Positions 22,870-32,500 of a DNA stretch of 64,000 bases are shown piece after piece. The translations under genes were made by a program, and so were the position numbers. Source of the DNA: Cardiocondyla obscurior (Eukaryota; Arthropoda; Insecta; Hymenoptera; Formicidae); NCBI RefSeq assembly GCF_019399895.1, contig NC_091871.1, positions 186,001 through 250,000 of the forward strand. The letters run 5' to 3'. How positions within the stretch are numbered: the first letter of the stretch is position 1; each line of letters begins with the position of its first letter. The notes under the pieces are model-generated. The model searched no databases and was not told the origin of the DNA. It saw nothing but the letters and a program-made list of their open reading frames with translations.

Positions 22870-23067
22870 TCAGATAAAGTTATTTCGCACAGCGAATCCG
22901 AGCGATCTCAGAAATTCAACGTTTGTTTCGGTTAATCTTTTTTTTCTTCTTCCTATCCTTTCGACGCTATTTACAGCGAAATGTTGTTGTTGCGGTTCAG
23001 GCTGTTGGATCGTCCCAGCACCGAAACTGATCGTTGTAACGCGACTCGTTTTGTTCGGTATTAACAT
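22870..23067 (-). CDS. Small basic protein between penton and capsid genes
   Basis: 65 codons from ATG 23067, ending 3 bp before the capsid start. Basic stretch GRRKKRL then ETNVEFLRSLGFAVRN at the C-terminus. The NVEFLRSLGF segment recurs, as I recall, in small ORFs at the same place in other insect Polintons. It may be a virion core or scaffold peptide; function is not known. Its tight packing between two structural genes supports reality. Confidence 0.55.
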   Translation of the reverse strand: MLIPNKTSRVTTISFGAGTIQQPEPQQQHFAVNSVERIGRRKKRLTETNVEFLRSLGFAVRNNFI

Positions 23068-23073
23068 ACCACG

Positions 23074-23826
23074 TTATCGTTGTGGTCGTCGTTGTTGTTG
23101 TCGCACGTGCAATCTGACGGTGATCTCCTCTCCGCGAAAGTCGAGCGGTCGACCGTTCTGGTTGGTGACGCGTATCGTGAGATCCGTAACGTATCGCACG
23201 ATGATCGGCAGGTAAATGACTTGCGTGGGCGTTTCCGTGATCTTATATCCTGGTGGCACTTTCGGTGAAAACTCGTGAATCGTGTGCATGCGTTCGCCGT
23301 TGCAGTACGCTCCCGCGGTTACGTTACATTCGATGCGGATAATATTCAGGTTGATTATATTGATCGGTAAGTCGGACTCGTGCCATTTTCGCGGTTGCAG
23401 TACGCGGTGTGGCGAGAATCCGAGAAGCGGTCCCAACGAGTTTGGTTTCGAAAAGTTTACCGTGTACGCTGATTTGATCTCGCTTCTCATAGTGTTGAAG
23501 TTTGCGCGAATCGTTATCGAGAAATCATCGTTCTTCTCGCTCTTCTCATTACGATTACCATCGGCGGTGTCGCGTTGTCGCGGCATCGCATGTTTCAAAA
23601 ATTTGTCTATTGCCTGTATCTCATACGATCCCTCGGGAATCGTAATTTCCTTGCCGTCCGTGCCGTAGTAGAATTTATTGTTTGTAGAATCGACGTTCGG
23701 TATGGTGTTGTAAGTCGCAAAGTCCGTGAGACCGAGCTCGTAATCACCGTCGCTGAAATCCAACGCCGGTGAGTAGCTCGAATGGAGAACGCTGCTCCTA
23801 CCGGTTAACGTGAGCGTGATCGACAT
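23074..23826 (-). CDS. Minor capsid/penton protein candidate
   Basis: 250 codons, ATG 23826 to stop 23074. Starts MSITLTLTGRSSVLHSSYSP and ends with VPPGYKI, VIYLPI and LDFRGEEITVRLHV, strand-rich stretches typical of the single jelly-roll penton-type protein paired with Polinton capsids. A central region with NFSKPNSLGPLLGF is also characteristic. Stop of this gene is 6 bp before the start of the next small ORF, so the structural genes are packed as in a virus. It would occupy the five-fold vertices. Family call is from remembered patterns plus neighbourhood. Confidence 0.7.
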   Translation of the reverse strand: MSITLTLTGRSSVLHSSYSPALDFSDGDYELGLTDFATYNTIPNVDSTNNKFYYGTDGKEITIPEGSYEIQAIDKFLKHAMPRQRDTADGNRNEKSEKNDDFSITIRANFNTMRSEIKSAYTVNFSKPNSLGPLLGFSPHRVLQPRKWHESDLPINIINLNIIRIECNVTAGAYCNGERMHTIHEFSPKVPPGYKITETPTQVIYLPIIVRYVTDLTIRVTNQNGRPLDFRGEEITVRLHVRQQQRRPQR

Positions 23827-23862
23827 GTTCGAAGCGATACTGAGACGAAGTATGTCGCGACG

Positions 23863-24927
23863 TCAGTTTTTAAACGTAATCGCGTCGATCGTACTTAAAA
23901 ATCGCAGACACAGCTGTCCACAGATACTCTGATCGTACGTTTGATAGGATCGTCGATTGTATTCTATCGACGAGACGTCGACTCCGAGATATCTCACCAA
24001 TTCTATGGGCGGTCGGAGATTACCGAAGCCGTCAAAGTACGCGACGCGATTTCCTCTTTTGGCGTACGCTACCCAGTGAGTCCCCGGACCCGTCACGTTG
24101 TCCAGGTTCACGATACCGCTCTCGTTTGTACGCGCACCACTCATAGGTAGGGTGTCGCGCATAAAGACGCCTCTGAAATAAGGAACGCGCATACGTCTGG
24201 CCAGATGATTCAACTGCACGTTTGTAGTCGCACCCAAAGGCATTTTTAACGTCTGCTCGACGTTTTTTTTTCTTCCTCTCTTCGCAACAGTCATACCTCT
24301 GCCGTACCTGTACGGCTTGAGAGAGAGACCCCGTCCACCGTTGTACGGGGCCAGATGTACGCCGGATCCACCGGCTGCCGCGCGAGCAGCTTTTCTCTCG
24401 TTTACGGCTCTCGCTATACTCGCGGCTCCACCGACAAGTGATCCGACTGCGCCGAGAATCGGAATGATCGGCAGCATGCCACCGCGCTTTGCTGTTGGAA
24501 GCATGCGTTTTTTGCGAATCGTACTTCTTCTTCTCCTCTTCGTAATCGTTCTGTTTCTCACAGTCCTCAACCTGTTCTTTCTAGTCGACATACCCATCCC
24601 AATTTTCGTTTTAGCTTTCATCGCAGCCCACACGGCTGCTGCGGCGGCTCTCTCGCGTAAGCCTGAATCTTTCGCTATAACGCGTTTTCCCGCTCTCTTG
24701 GCGAGTTCTTTGTCCGCTGCGTGTCTATCTGTGAGATCGTTGCTTCGCGCGTACGCCAAGTCGTGCTCGCGACACGCTTCGTCCAACGGATTAACGCCTC
24801 GATCGCCTCTCGCTATGCGTTCCTTCAGTCGAGTTCCCGGCCCGCAAAATTGATAACCGGGGATGTGCAGTTCGAAGGGGAGGGCGTTTATCGCGCGATT
24901 CAACAAACCTTTGCCGCAGCACTTTAC
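23863..24927 (-). CDS. PLA2-adenain-type protease fusion protein
   Basis: A frame of about 354 codons after position 24927. N-terminal part: phospholipase A2 pattern with GYQFCGPGT (Ca loop) and NPLDEACREHDLAYAR (His-Asp active site), as in parvovirus VP1 and adintoviruses. Middle: very basic linker, then a hydrophobic glycine-rich segment GAVGSLVGGAASIARAV like membrane-active minor capsid proteins. C-terminal part: cysteine protease of the adenain/Ulp1 type with His in GTHWVAY, Asp in YFDGFG, Gln in YDQSICG and Cys in CGQLCLRFL. It would mature virion proteins and help membrane passage. Odd point: no ATG precedes the PLA2 domain; the frame opens upstream at a GTG (25092) inside the next gene, and the codon before Lys-Cys-Cys is GTA. 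Confidence 0.75.
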   Translation of the reverse strand, partial: VKCCGKGLLNRAINALPFELHIPGYQFCGPGTRLKERIARGDRGVNPLDEACREHDLAYARSNDLTDRHAADKELAKRAGKRVIAKDSGLRERAAAAAVWAAMKAKTKIGMGMSTRKNRLRTVRNRTITKRRRRSTIRKKRMLPTAKRGGMLPIIPILGAVGSLVGGAASIARAVNERKAARAAAGGSGVHLAPYNGGRGLSLKPYRYGRGMTVAKRGRKKNVEQTLKMPLGATTNVQLNHLARRMRVPYFRGVFMRDTLPMSGARTNESGIVNLDNVTGPGTHWVAYAKRGNRVAYFDGFGNLRPPIELVRYLGVDVSSIEYNRRSYQTYDQSICGQLCLRFLSTIDAITFKN

Positions 24928-25205
24928 TTCCGATGAAGCGGTAGACGACGTTGACACTCGCCGCACTCTCGGATTAACGGAGCAGGTCCGTCGATGTGCG
25001 TTTCTTGCCAGGGTTGATTGTAATGCTCGAGGCACCTGCGGTAGGTTCGAACCTCCGGATCTTCCGTCAAGTGCACGGGAAGTTTGTCCCACACGTGATG
25101 AACGTAATCGCCGCAGACGTGCAGCAAAACGGCTTTTGGTACGATGCTCAACTGTTCCGCGGTCAAATTCAACACGTCAAAGGGATGTTTCAGCGCGAGA
25201 TACAT
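24924..25205 (-). CDS. Small hypothetical protein upstream of PLA2-protease gene
   Basis: 93 codons from ATG 25205; its TAA overlaps the presumed start region of the next gene. Contains HVCGDYVHHVWDKLP, HYNQPW and a C-terminal CGECQRR pair, which could bind zinc with upstream Cys and His. Not recognised. It is the first gene of the leftward block, just beside the divergent promoter region. Confidence 0.5.
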   Translation of the reverse strand: MYLALKHPFDVLNLTAEQLSIVPKAVLLHVCGDYVHHVWDKLPVHLTEDPEVRTYRRCLEHYNQPWQETHIDGPAPLIRECGECQRRLPLHRK

Positions 25206-25347
25206 GTCGATTAATGAGCTATTCGCGGGGTCGCGCGACTATAAATAGGCGCGCGAGTGATCGTCTCCGTACAGCGGGTACGAGATGCGGTTCGTGCGAC
25301 AACCGCAGACGATACGCGTCGCGAATTGCGACGACAGATTACGACTG
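25206..25347. promoter_or_regulatory. Divergent promoter region of the Polinton-like element
   Basis: About 140 bp between the leftward structural genes and the rightward ATPase gene. CTATAAATAGG at 25239-25249 reads as a TATA box for the rightward block (and as CCTATTTATAG leftward). No other element was identified. Position between two divergent gene blocks is the main support. Confidence 0.5.
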
Positions 25348-25995
25348 ATGGACAGTCTCGAGAGGGAGAAAAAACGCAGACATGGTGAGATGCTGCCAAA
25401 CACCGTGCGCGCGATCGTGTGCGGCCCATCGAACTGCGGCAAAACGAACGTTCTGATCAGTCTGTTGGAGAGTCCGCACGGTTTGCGTTTCGAGAACGTG
25501 TACGTGTACTCGAAGTCGCTGCAGCAGCCCAAGTATCAGTACTTGGAAAGTCTGCTGACGCCGATCGAAGAGATCGGCTATTTCACGTTCTCCAACAACA
25601 GCGACGTCGTTCCGCCGAGCGAGGCGCTTCCGCATTCGATCTTCGTCTTTGACGATATCGCGTGCGACAAGCAAGACGCCGTGAGAGAATACTTCGCGAT
25701 GGGTCGTCACTCGAACGTAGACTGCTTCTATCTGTGTCAGTCGTACGCGAGGATACCGAAGCATCTGATACGCGACAACGCGAATCTGCTGATCCTGTTC
25801 AAACAGGACGGAACCAATCTGAAACACGTGTACAACGATCACGTCAACACCGACATGTCGTACGACGAGTTCAGTGCGTTGTGTCGCGAATGCTGGCAAC
25901 ATGATCACGGTTTCGCGGTAATCGACAAGGACAGTCCGCTCGACAACGGGCGATACAGGCGAGGATTCGACGTGTTTGCGGTACCGTCGAGTTGA
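25348..25995 (+). CDS. FtsK/HerA-type genome packaging ATPase
   Basis: 216 codons from the ATG of MDSLEREKKRR; the frame is open 21 codons further upstream (25285). Walker A is GPSNCGKTN near the N-terminus, Walker B is SIFVFDDIACD, and FYLCQSYARIPK follows at the sensor position, the order of A32-like packaging ATPases of Polintons and large DNA viruses. It would pump the linear genome into the capsid. It is first in the rightward block. The frame is intact and the length usual for the family. Confidence 0.85.
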   Translation: MDSLEREKKRRHGEMLPNTVRAIVCGPSNCGKTNVLISLLESPHGLRFENVYVYSKSLQQPKYQYLESLLTPIEEIGYFTFSNNSDVVPPSEALPHSIFVFDDIACDKQDAVREYFAMGRHSNVDCFYLCQSYARIPKHLIRDNANLLILFKQDGTNLKHVYNDHVNTDMSYDEFSALCRECWQHDHGFAVIDKDSPLDNGRYRRGFDVFAVPSS

Positions 25996-26020
25996 TTTTT
26001 TAACAGATTGATGATATCGC

Positions 26021-26608
26021 GTGACAATCAGTCGTCGAAGACGCTTCGTCGAGAACGGATCGCGCGATACGATCGATATGACGGGGAGAAACGACAACCA
26101 TGACGCGCGCGAGCATGAAAAGATTACGCGGGAGATCGAGAAGACGAGCGAGGCGATTCGCAGGAAGCATCGAGCTATAAAGACCGACACGATCGACGCC
26201 GACATCGCGTCGGAGAAGCGCCTCAAGCCCATCGTCGAACCTCTAAAGCGGATGGTCGAGACCGTCGAGGAATCCGGTATCGCGGTACCGAAGGTGGAGT
26301 CGAAATCGGAGCGATTGACACCGAAACTGGAGCGACGATTGTGGTCGACACCAAAACCCGAACGGCGTTTAAACGTCACGTTTGACGATTCGTTGTCGTC
26401 GGCAACGTTAGGCGATACGATCGTAGCTAATCCGTCATTGAGTGATACGACCGTCGATTCGTACGTTACGACCGAAAACGTCGAACTTCCGTCGACGCCA
26501 CGGCCCCGCACATCGACGCCGCGGTTCGGCGTATCGACGCCGCGATCTGGCGTATCGACGCCGCGGCGTATCGATGGCAACGATGTATCTGGAAGCGGCG
26601 AGCGGTGA
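26021..26608 (+). CDS. Coiled-coil N-terminal part of DUF8207-type gene (frameshifted?)
   Basis: 195 codons with a charged helix-prone start (REHEKITREIEKTSEAIRRK), then a low-complexity region ending in three copies of a 7-residue unit (GVSTPRSGVSTPRR), coded by 21-bp repeats at about 26507-26572. It overlaps the next frame over those repeats. The following ORF carries the recognisable domain, and related proteins as I recall have coiled coil and domain in one chain. So this may be the N-terminal half of a gene split by a frameshift in the repeats. It lies 25 bp after the ATPase stop. Confidence 0.5.
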   Translation: MTISRRRRFVENGSRDTIDMTGRNDNHDAREHEKITREIEKTSEAIRRKHRAIKTDTIDADIASEKRLKPIVEPLKRMVETVEESGIAVPKVESKSERLTPKLERRLWSTPKPERRLNVTFDDSLSSATLGDTIVANPSLSDTTVDSYVTTENVELPSTPRPRTSTPRFGVSTPRSGVSTPRRIDGNDVSGSGER

Positions 26609-27149
26609 CAGAAGAATAAATATCGATGACGTTTTCGGTATATACTTTGACACGAACAAAGTAATGCTCGGGAACAAGCATGTCGAATTCGACCATAAAA
26701 ACGATGATATAATCGTCGCTGGTAAGAGATATCCCGGTACGGAAGGTCTGTACGAGTTGATTTTCAAGAAGGTACCCGATGAAACCGCTTACACCGAGGC
26801 GGATAAACGTCACTACAAGAGCATACTCGAAGCGACGAACGCGCATAAGAAAGATTTCAGCGACAGCGGTCGCGTCATGGGTAACAGAGGCTCAAAGTAC
26901 GTGAAGGTGATCGCACCGCTGCTGTCAGGCGATTCGGCCAGGAAATCGAGAAGAAAAAGCTCCGGTAAAGGATTACCTCGCCTCATGACGTTAAACGATC
27001 ACACGATCGACTACGTGCACTGGGACGATCCTAACGAGCTCGTGGATCGTCTTCGATTGCTGGATGCTTCGAGCCGGTCACAACGTCACGACAACGAAAT
27101 TCTGTCGATCGTCGAGGAACTGCGCGAGGCGGGTTTGATTATAAATTGA
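26574..27149 (+). CDS. DUF8207-like Polinton protein
   Basis: 191 codons from ATG 26574 (open upstream to 26442 in an Arg-rich stretch that is the repeat read out of frame). Shows FGIYFDTNKVMLGNKHVEFD, IIVAGKRYPGTEGLYELIFK, a TEADKRHYKSILEATNAHKK stretch and a basic RKSRRKSSGKGLP tail before a short C-terminal domain. I recall this pattern as a protein found next to the ATPase or integrase in insect Polintons. Function unknown; gene position suggests a virion or DNA-handling role. Confidence 0.55.
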   Translation: MATMYLEAASGDRRINIDDVFGIYFDTNKVMLGNKHVEFDHKNDDIIVAGKRYPGTEGLYELIFKKVPDETAYTEADKRHYKSILEATNAHKKDFSDSGRVMGNRGSKYVKVIAPLLSGDSARKSRRKSSGKGLPRLMTLNDHTIDYVHWDDPNELVDRLRLLDASSRSQRHDNEILSIVEELREAGLIIN

Positions 27150-27209
27150 TCGGGAGGAACGCGCGAAGAATTCTGATCGATCGCGTCGAGGAGGCGACTC
27201 GTTGACGAG

Positions 27210-28103
27210 TTGCACGCCCCGGCGAGAAGAAATTTTCCGCGAAGACGCGTCGTGGTCAAGGGATATGACGATCTGTGGCAGGCTGATATCGTCGAGATGC
27301 AACCGTACGCGCGTTTCAATCGAGGCTACCGCTATATTCTTACCGTCATCGACGTACTCGGCAAGTACGCGTGGGCGATACCGCTCAAGAACAAAGGCGG
27401 CAGCGAGACGGCTGACGCTTTAGCGGAGTTGATGCGAAAGAGCGGGCGATGCCCGAAAAATCTGCAAACTGACATGGGAAAGGAGTTTTACAACGCCGAC
27501 GTGCAACGACTTTTCGCGAAACGCGGCGTCAATCATTACTCGACATACTCGGTAATGAAGGCGTCGATAGTCGAACGATTCAATCGCACGCTCAAAAACG
27601 CCATGTGGAAGATGTTTACACTCAATGGTAATTATGAGTGGTTCGACGCGCTACCGCGTCTCGTAGACGAGTACAATAGGCGCAAGCATCGAACGATCGG
27701 CATGCGGCCCGTTGACGTGACACCTGATATCGCCAAAAACCTCCTCGACACCGTGTACAGCGCTATAAAGATAGCCGCTCCGGCCAAATTCAGGGTCGGT
27801 GATAAAGTACGCGTGAGCAAGTTTAAAATGATTTTTGAAAAGGGATACACTCCGAATTGGACCACCGAGGTTTTCACGATCGTTAAGGTGCAGCAAACTA
27901 ATCCAGCTACCTATCTACTGGAGGATTATCGCGGTGAGGCGATATCCGGAGCGTTCTACGAGTACGAGTTGCACCGCGCGACGCATCCGGACGTGTATCT
28001 GGTGGAGAAGGTTCTGCGCAAAAAGGGTGACAAGGTCTACGTAAAATGGTTGGGATTCGACGGATCGCACAATTCGTGGATCGACAAAAACAGCATCGTT
28101 TAA
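27210..28103 (+). CDS. Retroviral-type integrase with chromodomain, N-terminus lost
   Basis: About 297 codons. Catalytic core rve: Asp in LWQADIVEM, Asp in LQTDMGKEF and Glu in ASIVERFNRT. After it comes an SH3-like region (FRVGDKVRVSKFK) and a C-terminal chromodomain (VEKVLRKKGDKVYVKWLGF). It would insert the element into host DNA, perhaps guided by histone marks. The frame shown starts with TTG; an in-frame TGA lies at 27174-27176 and the zinc-binding HHCC domain usual at the N-terminus is not found in any frame upstream. So the gene is 5'-truncated or needs an unseen exon. Confidence 0.85.
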   Translation: MHAPARRNFPRRRVVVKGYDDLWQADIVEMQPYARFNRGYRYILTVIDVLGKYAWAIPLKNKGGSETADALAELMRKSGRCPKNLQTDMGKEFYNADVQRLFAKRGVNHYSTYSVMKASIVERFNRTLKNAMWKMFTLNGNYEWFDALPRLVDEYNRRKHRTIGMRPVDVTPDIAKNLLDTVYSAIKIAAPAKFRVGDKVRVSKFKMIFEKGYTPNWTTEVFTIVKVQQTNPATYLLEDYRGEAISGAFYEYELHRATHPDVYLVEKVLRKKGDKVYVKWLGFDGSHNSWIDKNSIV

Positions 28104-28263
28104 TAAATTTTTTTTTATTTCACACATGTGTATATGTGATTCGATACAAAAAATGTATAAAAATGAGAAAAATATATAACGTACGCATTGTACAATGTTT
28201 TACTTCATTTGTATAATTACATCTATAATACATACTACATACTACATACTGCTTACTGCTTTA

Positions 28264-28405
28264 CTGCGTACATGTATACTGCGTACATGTGTACTGCGTA
28301 CATGTGTACTGCGTACATGTGTACTGCGTACATGTGTACTGCGTACATGTGTACTGCGTACATGTGTACTGCGTACATGTGTACTGCGTACATGTGTACT
28401 ACGTA
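28264..28405. repeat. 15-bp tandem array (TACTGCGTACATGTG)
   Basis: Nine to ten nearly perfect copies in the space between the convergent integrase and polymerase genes. Each unit holds the palindromes GTAC and ACATGT. A related TACTGC...GTACATGTG stretch recurs at 29540-29577 next to the polymerase stop. Not coding. Confidence 0.85.
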
Positions 28406-28689
28406 AGGGCATGCTAGCGACTACTAACTTAAACCTGTACATCATCGCATAAAAATATAAAACATGACCGTTTCGTCGGTCGTTTCGAGATTTCCGCAAA
28501 GAACACCTCAATCAACGCATCAAACACTCCACAAAATAAATTCAAATTAAGTTTAAAACGACATAAGCAACCAAGAACATCACATACACCGCATACACCG
28601 TAAAATAAAATATGCGAATGTTAACCCATACATTATATCGCAATTAACCGGTAAAACCAAAAAAGAAAAGAAATACCAACTATTGTACC

Positions 28690-29320
28690 GTCAGTAAAAA
28701 TAAAGGGGTAAAGGAGTAAAGGGGTAAAAAGTAAAGGGGTAAAGGAGTAAAGGGGTAAAGAAGAGTAAAGGAGTAAGGGTAAAGGGTAAAGGGGTAAAGG
28801 GGGTAAAGGGTAAACAACAAAACCAGTAACAACAAAACCAGTAACAACAAAACCAGTAACAACAAAACCAGTAACAACAAAACCAGTAACAACAAAAAAA
28901 AAAGAAAAAAGAAAAGAAATACCAACTCTTGTACCGTCAGTAATAAAATAAAGGGGTAAAAATACGAGCATAGTTGGAGAATATGACAACGCTAGGAATA
29001 AATTTTAAAAAAGATGCAATCTACGCATCAAACGGTACAAAGTAAAAATCAAATTAAATTTTGAAAAAAACCATTAGCAAACAACACTTCATACACCGCA
29101 AAATAATAATTATTTTGTGCAATCCAGCCCATTTGCTAGCTGCAAAAATGCCAAAAAAAAAGAAAAAAGAAAAGAAATACCAACTATTGTACCGTCAGTA
29201 AAAATAAAGGGGTTGGAGAATATGACAGTGCTAGGAATAATACATATAATGTATGTTATTCCACGCATGCTTCATATAACGAGCTCGAGACTTTTATAAA
29301 ATATTTTTAAACCAGATAAA
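28690..29320. repeat. Purine-rich short repeats between convergent Polinton genes
   Basis: GGGGTAAAGGAGTAAA-type units (28700-28815), six copies of a 15-bp AACAAAACCAGTAAC unit (28813-28895), and a sentence of about 60 bp (AAGAAAAGAAATACCAACT...TACCGTCAGTA) repeated at about 28662, 28910 and 29165. The rest up to 29575 is AT-rich without genes. The repeated block hints at segmental duplication in the terminator zone. Confidence 0.7.
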
Positions 29321-29579
29321 ATTGAAAAAGAGGCAATCATGAACGCATCAAATACTACAAAGTGAAAATCAGACTAAATTTGATAAAAAACCAAAGCAAC
29401 CAAGAACATCTCATACTCCGCAAAATAAAAAATGCAATCATGAACGCCTCAATCATCCCATCACTCTCCACAAAATGCTAAATATGCGAATGTTAACAAT
29501 CACTCGAGAAACGTTGCGTCAATCGGAAGTATAATACATACTGCATACATGTATACCGCGTACATGTGTACTGCGTTTT

Positions 29580-32500
29580 TTATCGAGGTATGCGATAATG
29601 ACCCCACGGCAAGGTCTCGGTCGAGTTCGGCACGAGATATCGCTTGTCGTCGTACGGACTCAAAGCGATCTTTGTCTCGGACACGGTGTACACCTCATGC
29701 AATTTCGACCTGATGCACGATTGGTCGCGAGTCATAGCGATCTCGTCCTCGAGACACCTCACGTAATCGTCGAACGTTATAGTTCGCGCCACGACTCCGC
29801 TCTTTACACCCTTTGCTTTTTTGGTGTCTTTTCTACCGTCTACCCTGATCGCATACATCTTAGCTCTGAGTCCGACGAACTCTGTGACGATCGCACCGTT
29901 ACACTCATCCTTCATTAAGCCGGGTATTTTTTTGTTCGCGAGAGGTATACCATACGCGTTATCGGGCGGATAGTCGCTCGTGTCGAACCTCGCGATATCG
30001 CGTTTCATCATCTCGTATACGTCGTCGCACTCGACGCTGTACACAAGACTGTCCGTGTCGGTATACATGACGCTACATTTGTCTCCGAAAGTCGGTATCA
30101 TATACTCGTGATGAAACTCGTACAAGCATACTTTAGATATGTCGAGTATAGACATACCGACGTATATCGGCTTGGCGAATTTCACCTCGAGTTTACGTAA
30201 TTCCACAGCTACTAAATTTTCCGCAAATACGCTTCTGCTGTGAAAATTCGGTTTGGCGATCATCGCCTCCACACCGCACCGTCCGTCCCACTGCGAGAGC
30301 AAGCGAACGTCGACGCGATTTCGTACGTTCTCCATCGTTTTACCGAACACCGCGTTGTTCATCAGTTTAAACAAATTTTTTTCAAAATCGTTGGTCGCAC
30401 GAGTTCGATGTCGCGTGTTGAGCTCGATGTAATCGCGCAACCATGCCGATTGAGTGAATCGCAGCACGCGGTAAACCTTGGTGACGCGAAGACCGTGACG
30501 CGTGCACAGCTGCAGATTGCGATAGTGGATGACGTATCGCTTCTTATCACACAGCGTAGCCAAAAGTTTTACGTCGTGTTTCGCCCCCGGTGGTTTCTCT
30601 CGCGTGGGACAGAACGGCAGATCGGAGTGCGCGTCGTGCACGCTCGCGGGATACTCGAGATCCACCTCGAGAATATAACCCGTGGGCGAGTCCGCGGCGA
30701 TCGCGTCTACGTCGAGGTTCGCGAGGTCGTTGTCGTCGACCCATTCGAAGTCCGCGTACGGTAACGGCTGACACATGGCCCATCCGTACAAGTTATTTAC
30801 ATCGTAATACACAATGTACGACGAAGGTTTCGACGAGTCGTAACCCGACCGCATGTATCTGTTATTGGCTCGCGCGTATCTGTTGGAGCATTGACTTAGA
30901 CCGCCGCGTATACCGCGTTCGACGAACATCACCATGTCGATGTCGGTCAACAATTCGAAATTTATGCGCGTATGCTTGAGCATCGCATCCCACGTGAAAC
31001 CGGGTAAGGTGTAGTAATGCGCGGGATCGAGTCCGTAACTCTCGACGCATCTGTCGCGAAAATTTTCAAATACGTCAGCCAATAACAGTACATCGGTCTT
31101 GAGGTACAGATCGCTGTACTCGCCCAGAGTTCGAACGGAGAACCGCTGCCATACGGTCTCAGCGTGCGCGTAATCTGACTCGGTCACCGTGTCACCGGTC
31201 AGCGAACTGAAGAATGAGTCGCGCGACGGTAAGCTTGACTCATTCAATTTTTCGACGCTGTTGACGTACTCGTACGGAAATACACCTTTTCGCGTCAGAA
31301 GATTGAAATTTTCTTCTGAAAGTGTCGCAAATTCAGCGCGCAAGATTCGCAATTTGTCTTTGGCGAGTAGAGACGATAATTTGTCGAGGCTAGCGTTCAA
31401 AAATTTGTACGAGTCTATAAAGCGCAACTTTATCGCAGTTCGCGAGTCCTGTCCCTCAGCCGTATCGTCAACGTGTTTCGTAAAGGAGATATATTTCTCC
31501 TTCGTTATCGGTAATAGATTAATTTTACCCTCGTACGCTGTGGCGATCTCCTTTATAACAAAGTGTGCATCGTAACCCGACAGATTGTGAAATACGACGG
31601 GGATGTAACGCGTGTCGCGGTATTGCAGGTTACATTTTGAGTGCGCGGGACCTCTATACCGACCGGTCAAATGACAATGATCGCGCACACGCTTCTCGTC
31701 CGCCGCAAACGGATTTTCGCATACGTGGCACAGCTTCGCGTTCTCGTGCACCTCGAGCTGCGCATTCGACAACGTCTTCATCGGGACAACGTTTGAGATT
31801 ACGGTTTTTACGCGATGAGCTAATCTCACTAGCCGCTCGACGAACCACTGGACGCAATCAGGTTCGCGACGATATTCGTATCTCGAGAGCGACTCGTCGT
31901 ACGAGCATCGGACGTAGTATCCCACGCTGAATACTTCGTGATGTTGATAATTAAACGTCGTTTGTTCGGGCGATGATGGTGGATCGATATTTCGCAGCAC
32001 GCACTCCAGATCGGCGTAAACGATGAACGGCACGCGCTCCTTGTTGTCGTGATTAGAAAAGCTGAGCCATTTGTCGTCCTCGCTGGGTAGTCGTATAGCG
32101 CAGTCGTTTAATATTCCGCAATCCATGACGTGAGCCTCGAGCTTCTCGCTCGAACTAAAGTAATGAAGACACCTAAAAATAAAATATTTTTACAAAATAA
32201 TAATTTTAAAATAATATTTTAAAAATCAAATTATATATTTAAAACCATACGTACCGATCACAAATGTGTTTCCGATGCTCGCGTCCGCTTAGTTGCGAAC
32301 TGACGAGGCGTGATAGATTACTGATACACGCAAAGTGTCCCACTTTCTGGTTATCGTTGTTATCGCCTTGCACGTACAATAAATTTACGTGTCTTTTTTT
32401 CTTCTCATTGCTGAGGCGTATAGGTAGAACGTTTATTTCTTTTCCACGTGTCTTTGTGACGTACACGTTGATCGAGATATCATTCAATCGTTCGAGTTTC

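Noticed and set aside
24317..24853. Plus-strand ORF over the PLA2-protease gene
   Set aside because: Antisense shadow in GC-rich coding sequence; no motifs.
25339..26580. 413-codon minus-strand ORF over the ATPase
   Set aside because: Antisense shadow of the ATPase and coiled-coil genes, which have clear motifs on the plus strand.
28264..28405. CRISPR-like array
   Set aside because: The 15-bp units are contiguous without unique spacers, and the DNA is eukaryotic.
28188..28511. Repeat frames on both strands (CTAYM..., STHVRS...)
   Set aside because: Translation of the 15-bp array in every frame; not genes.
28633..28989. Hydrophobic minus-strand ORF with FVVTG repeats
   Set aside because: Arises from the AACAAAACCAGTAAC repeat; no real protein features.
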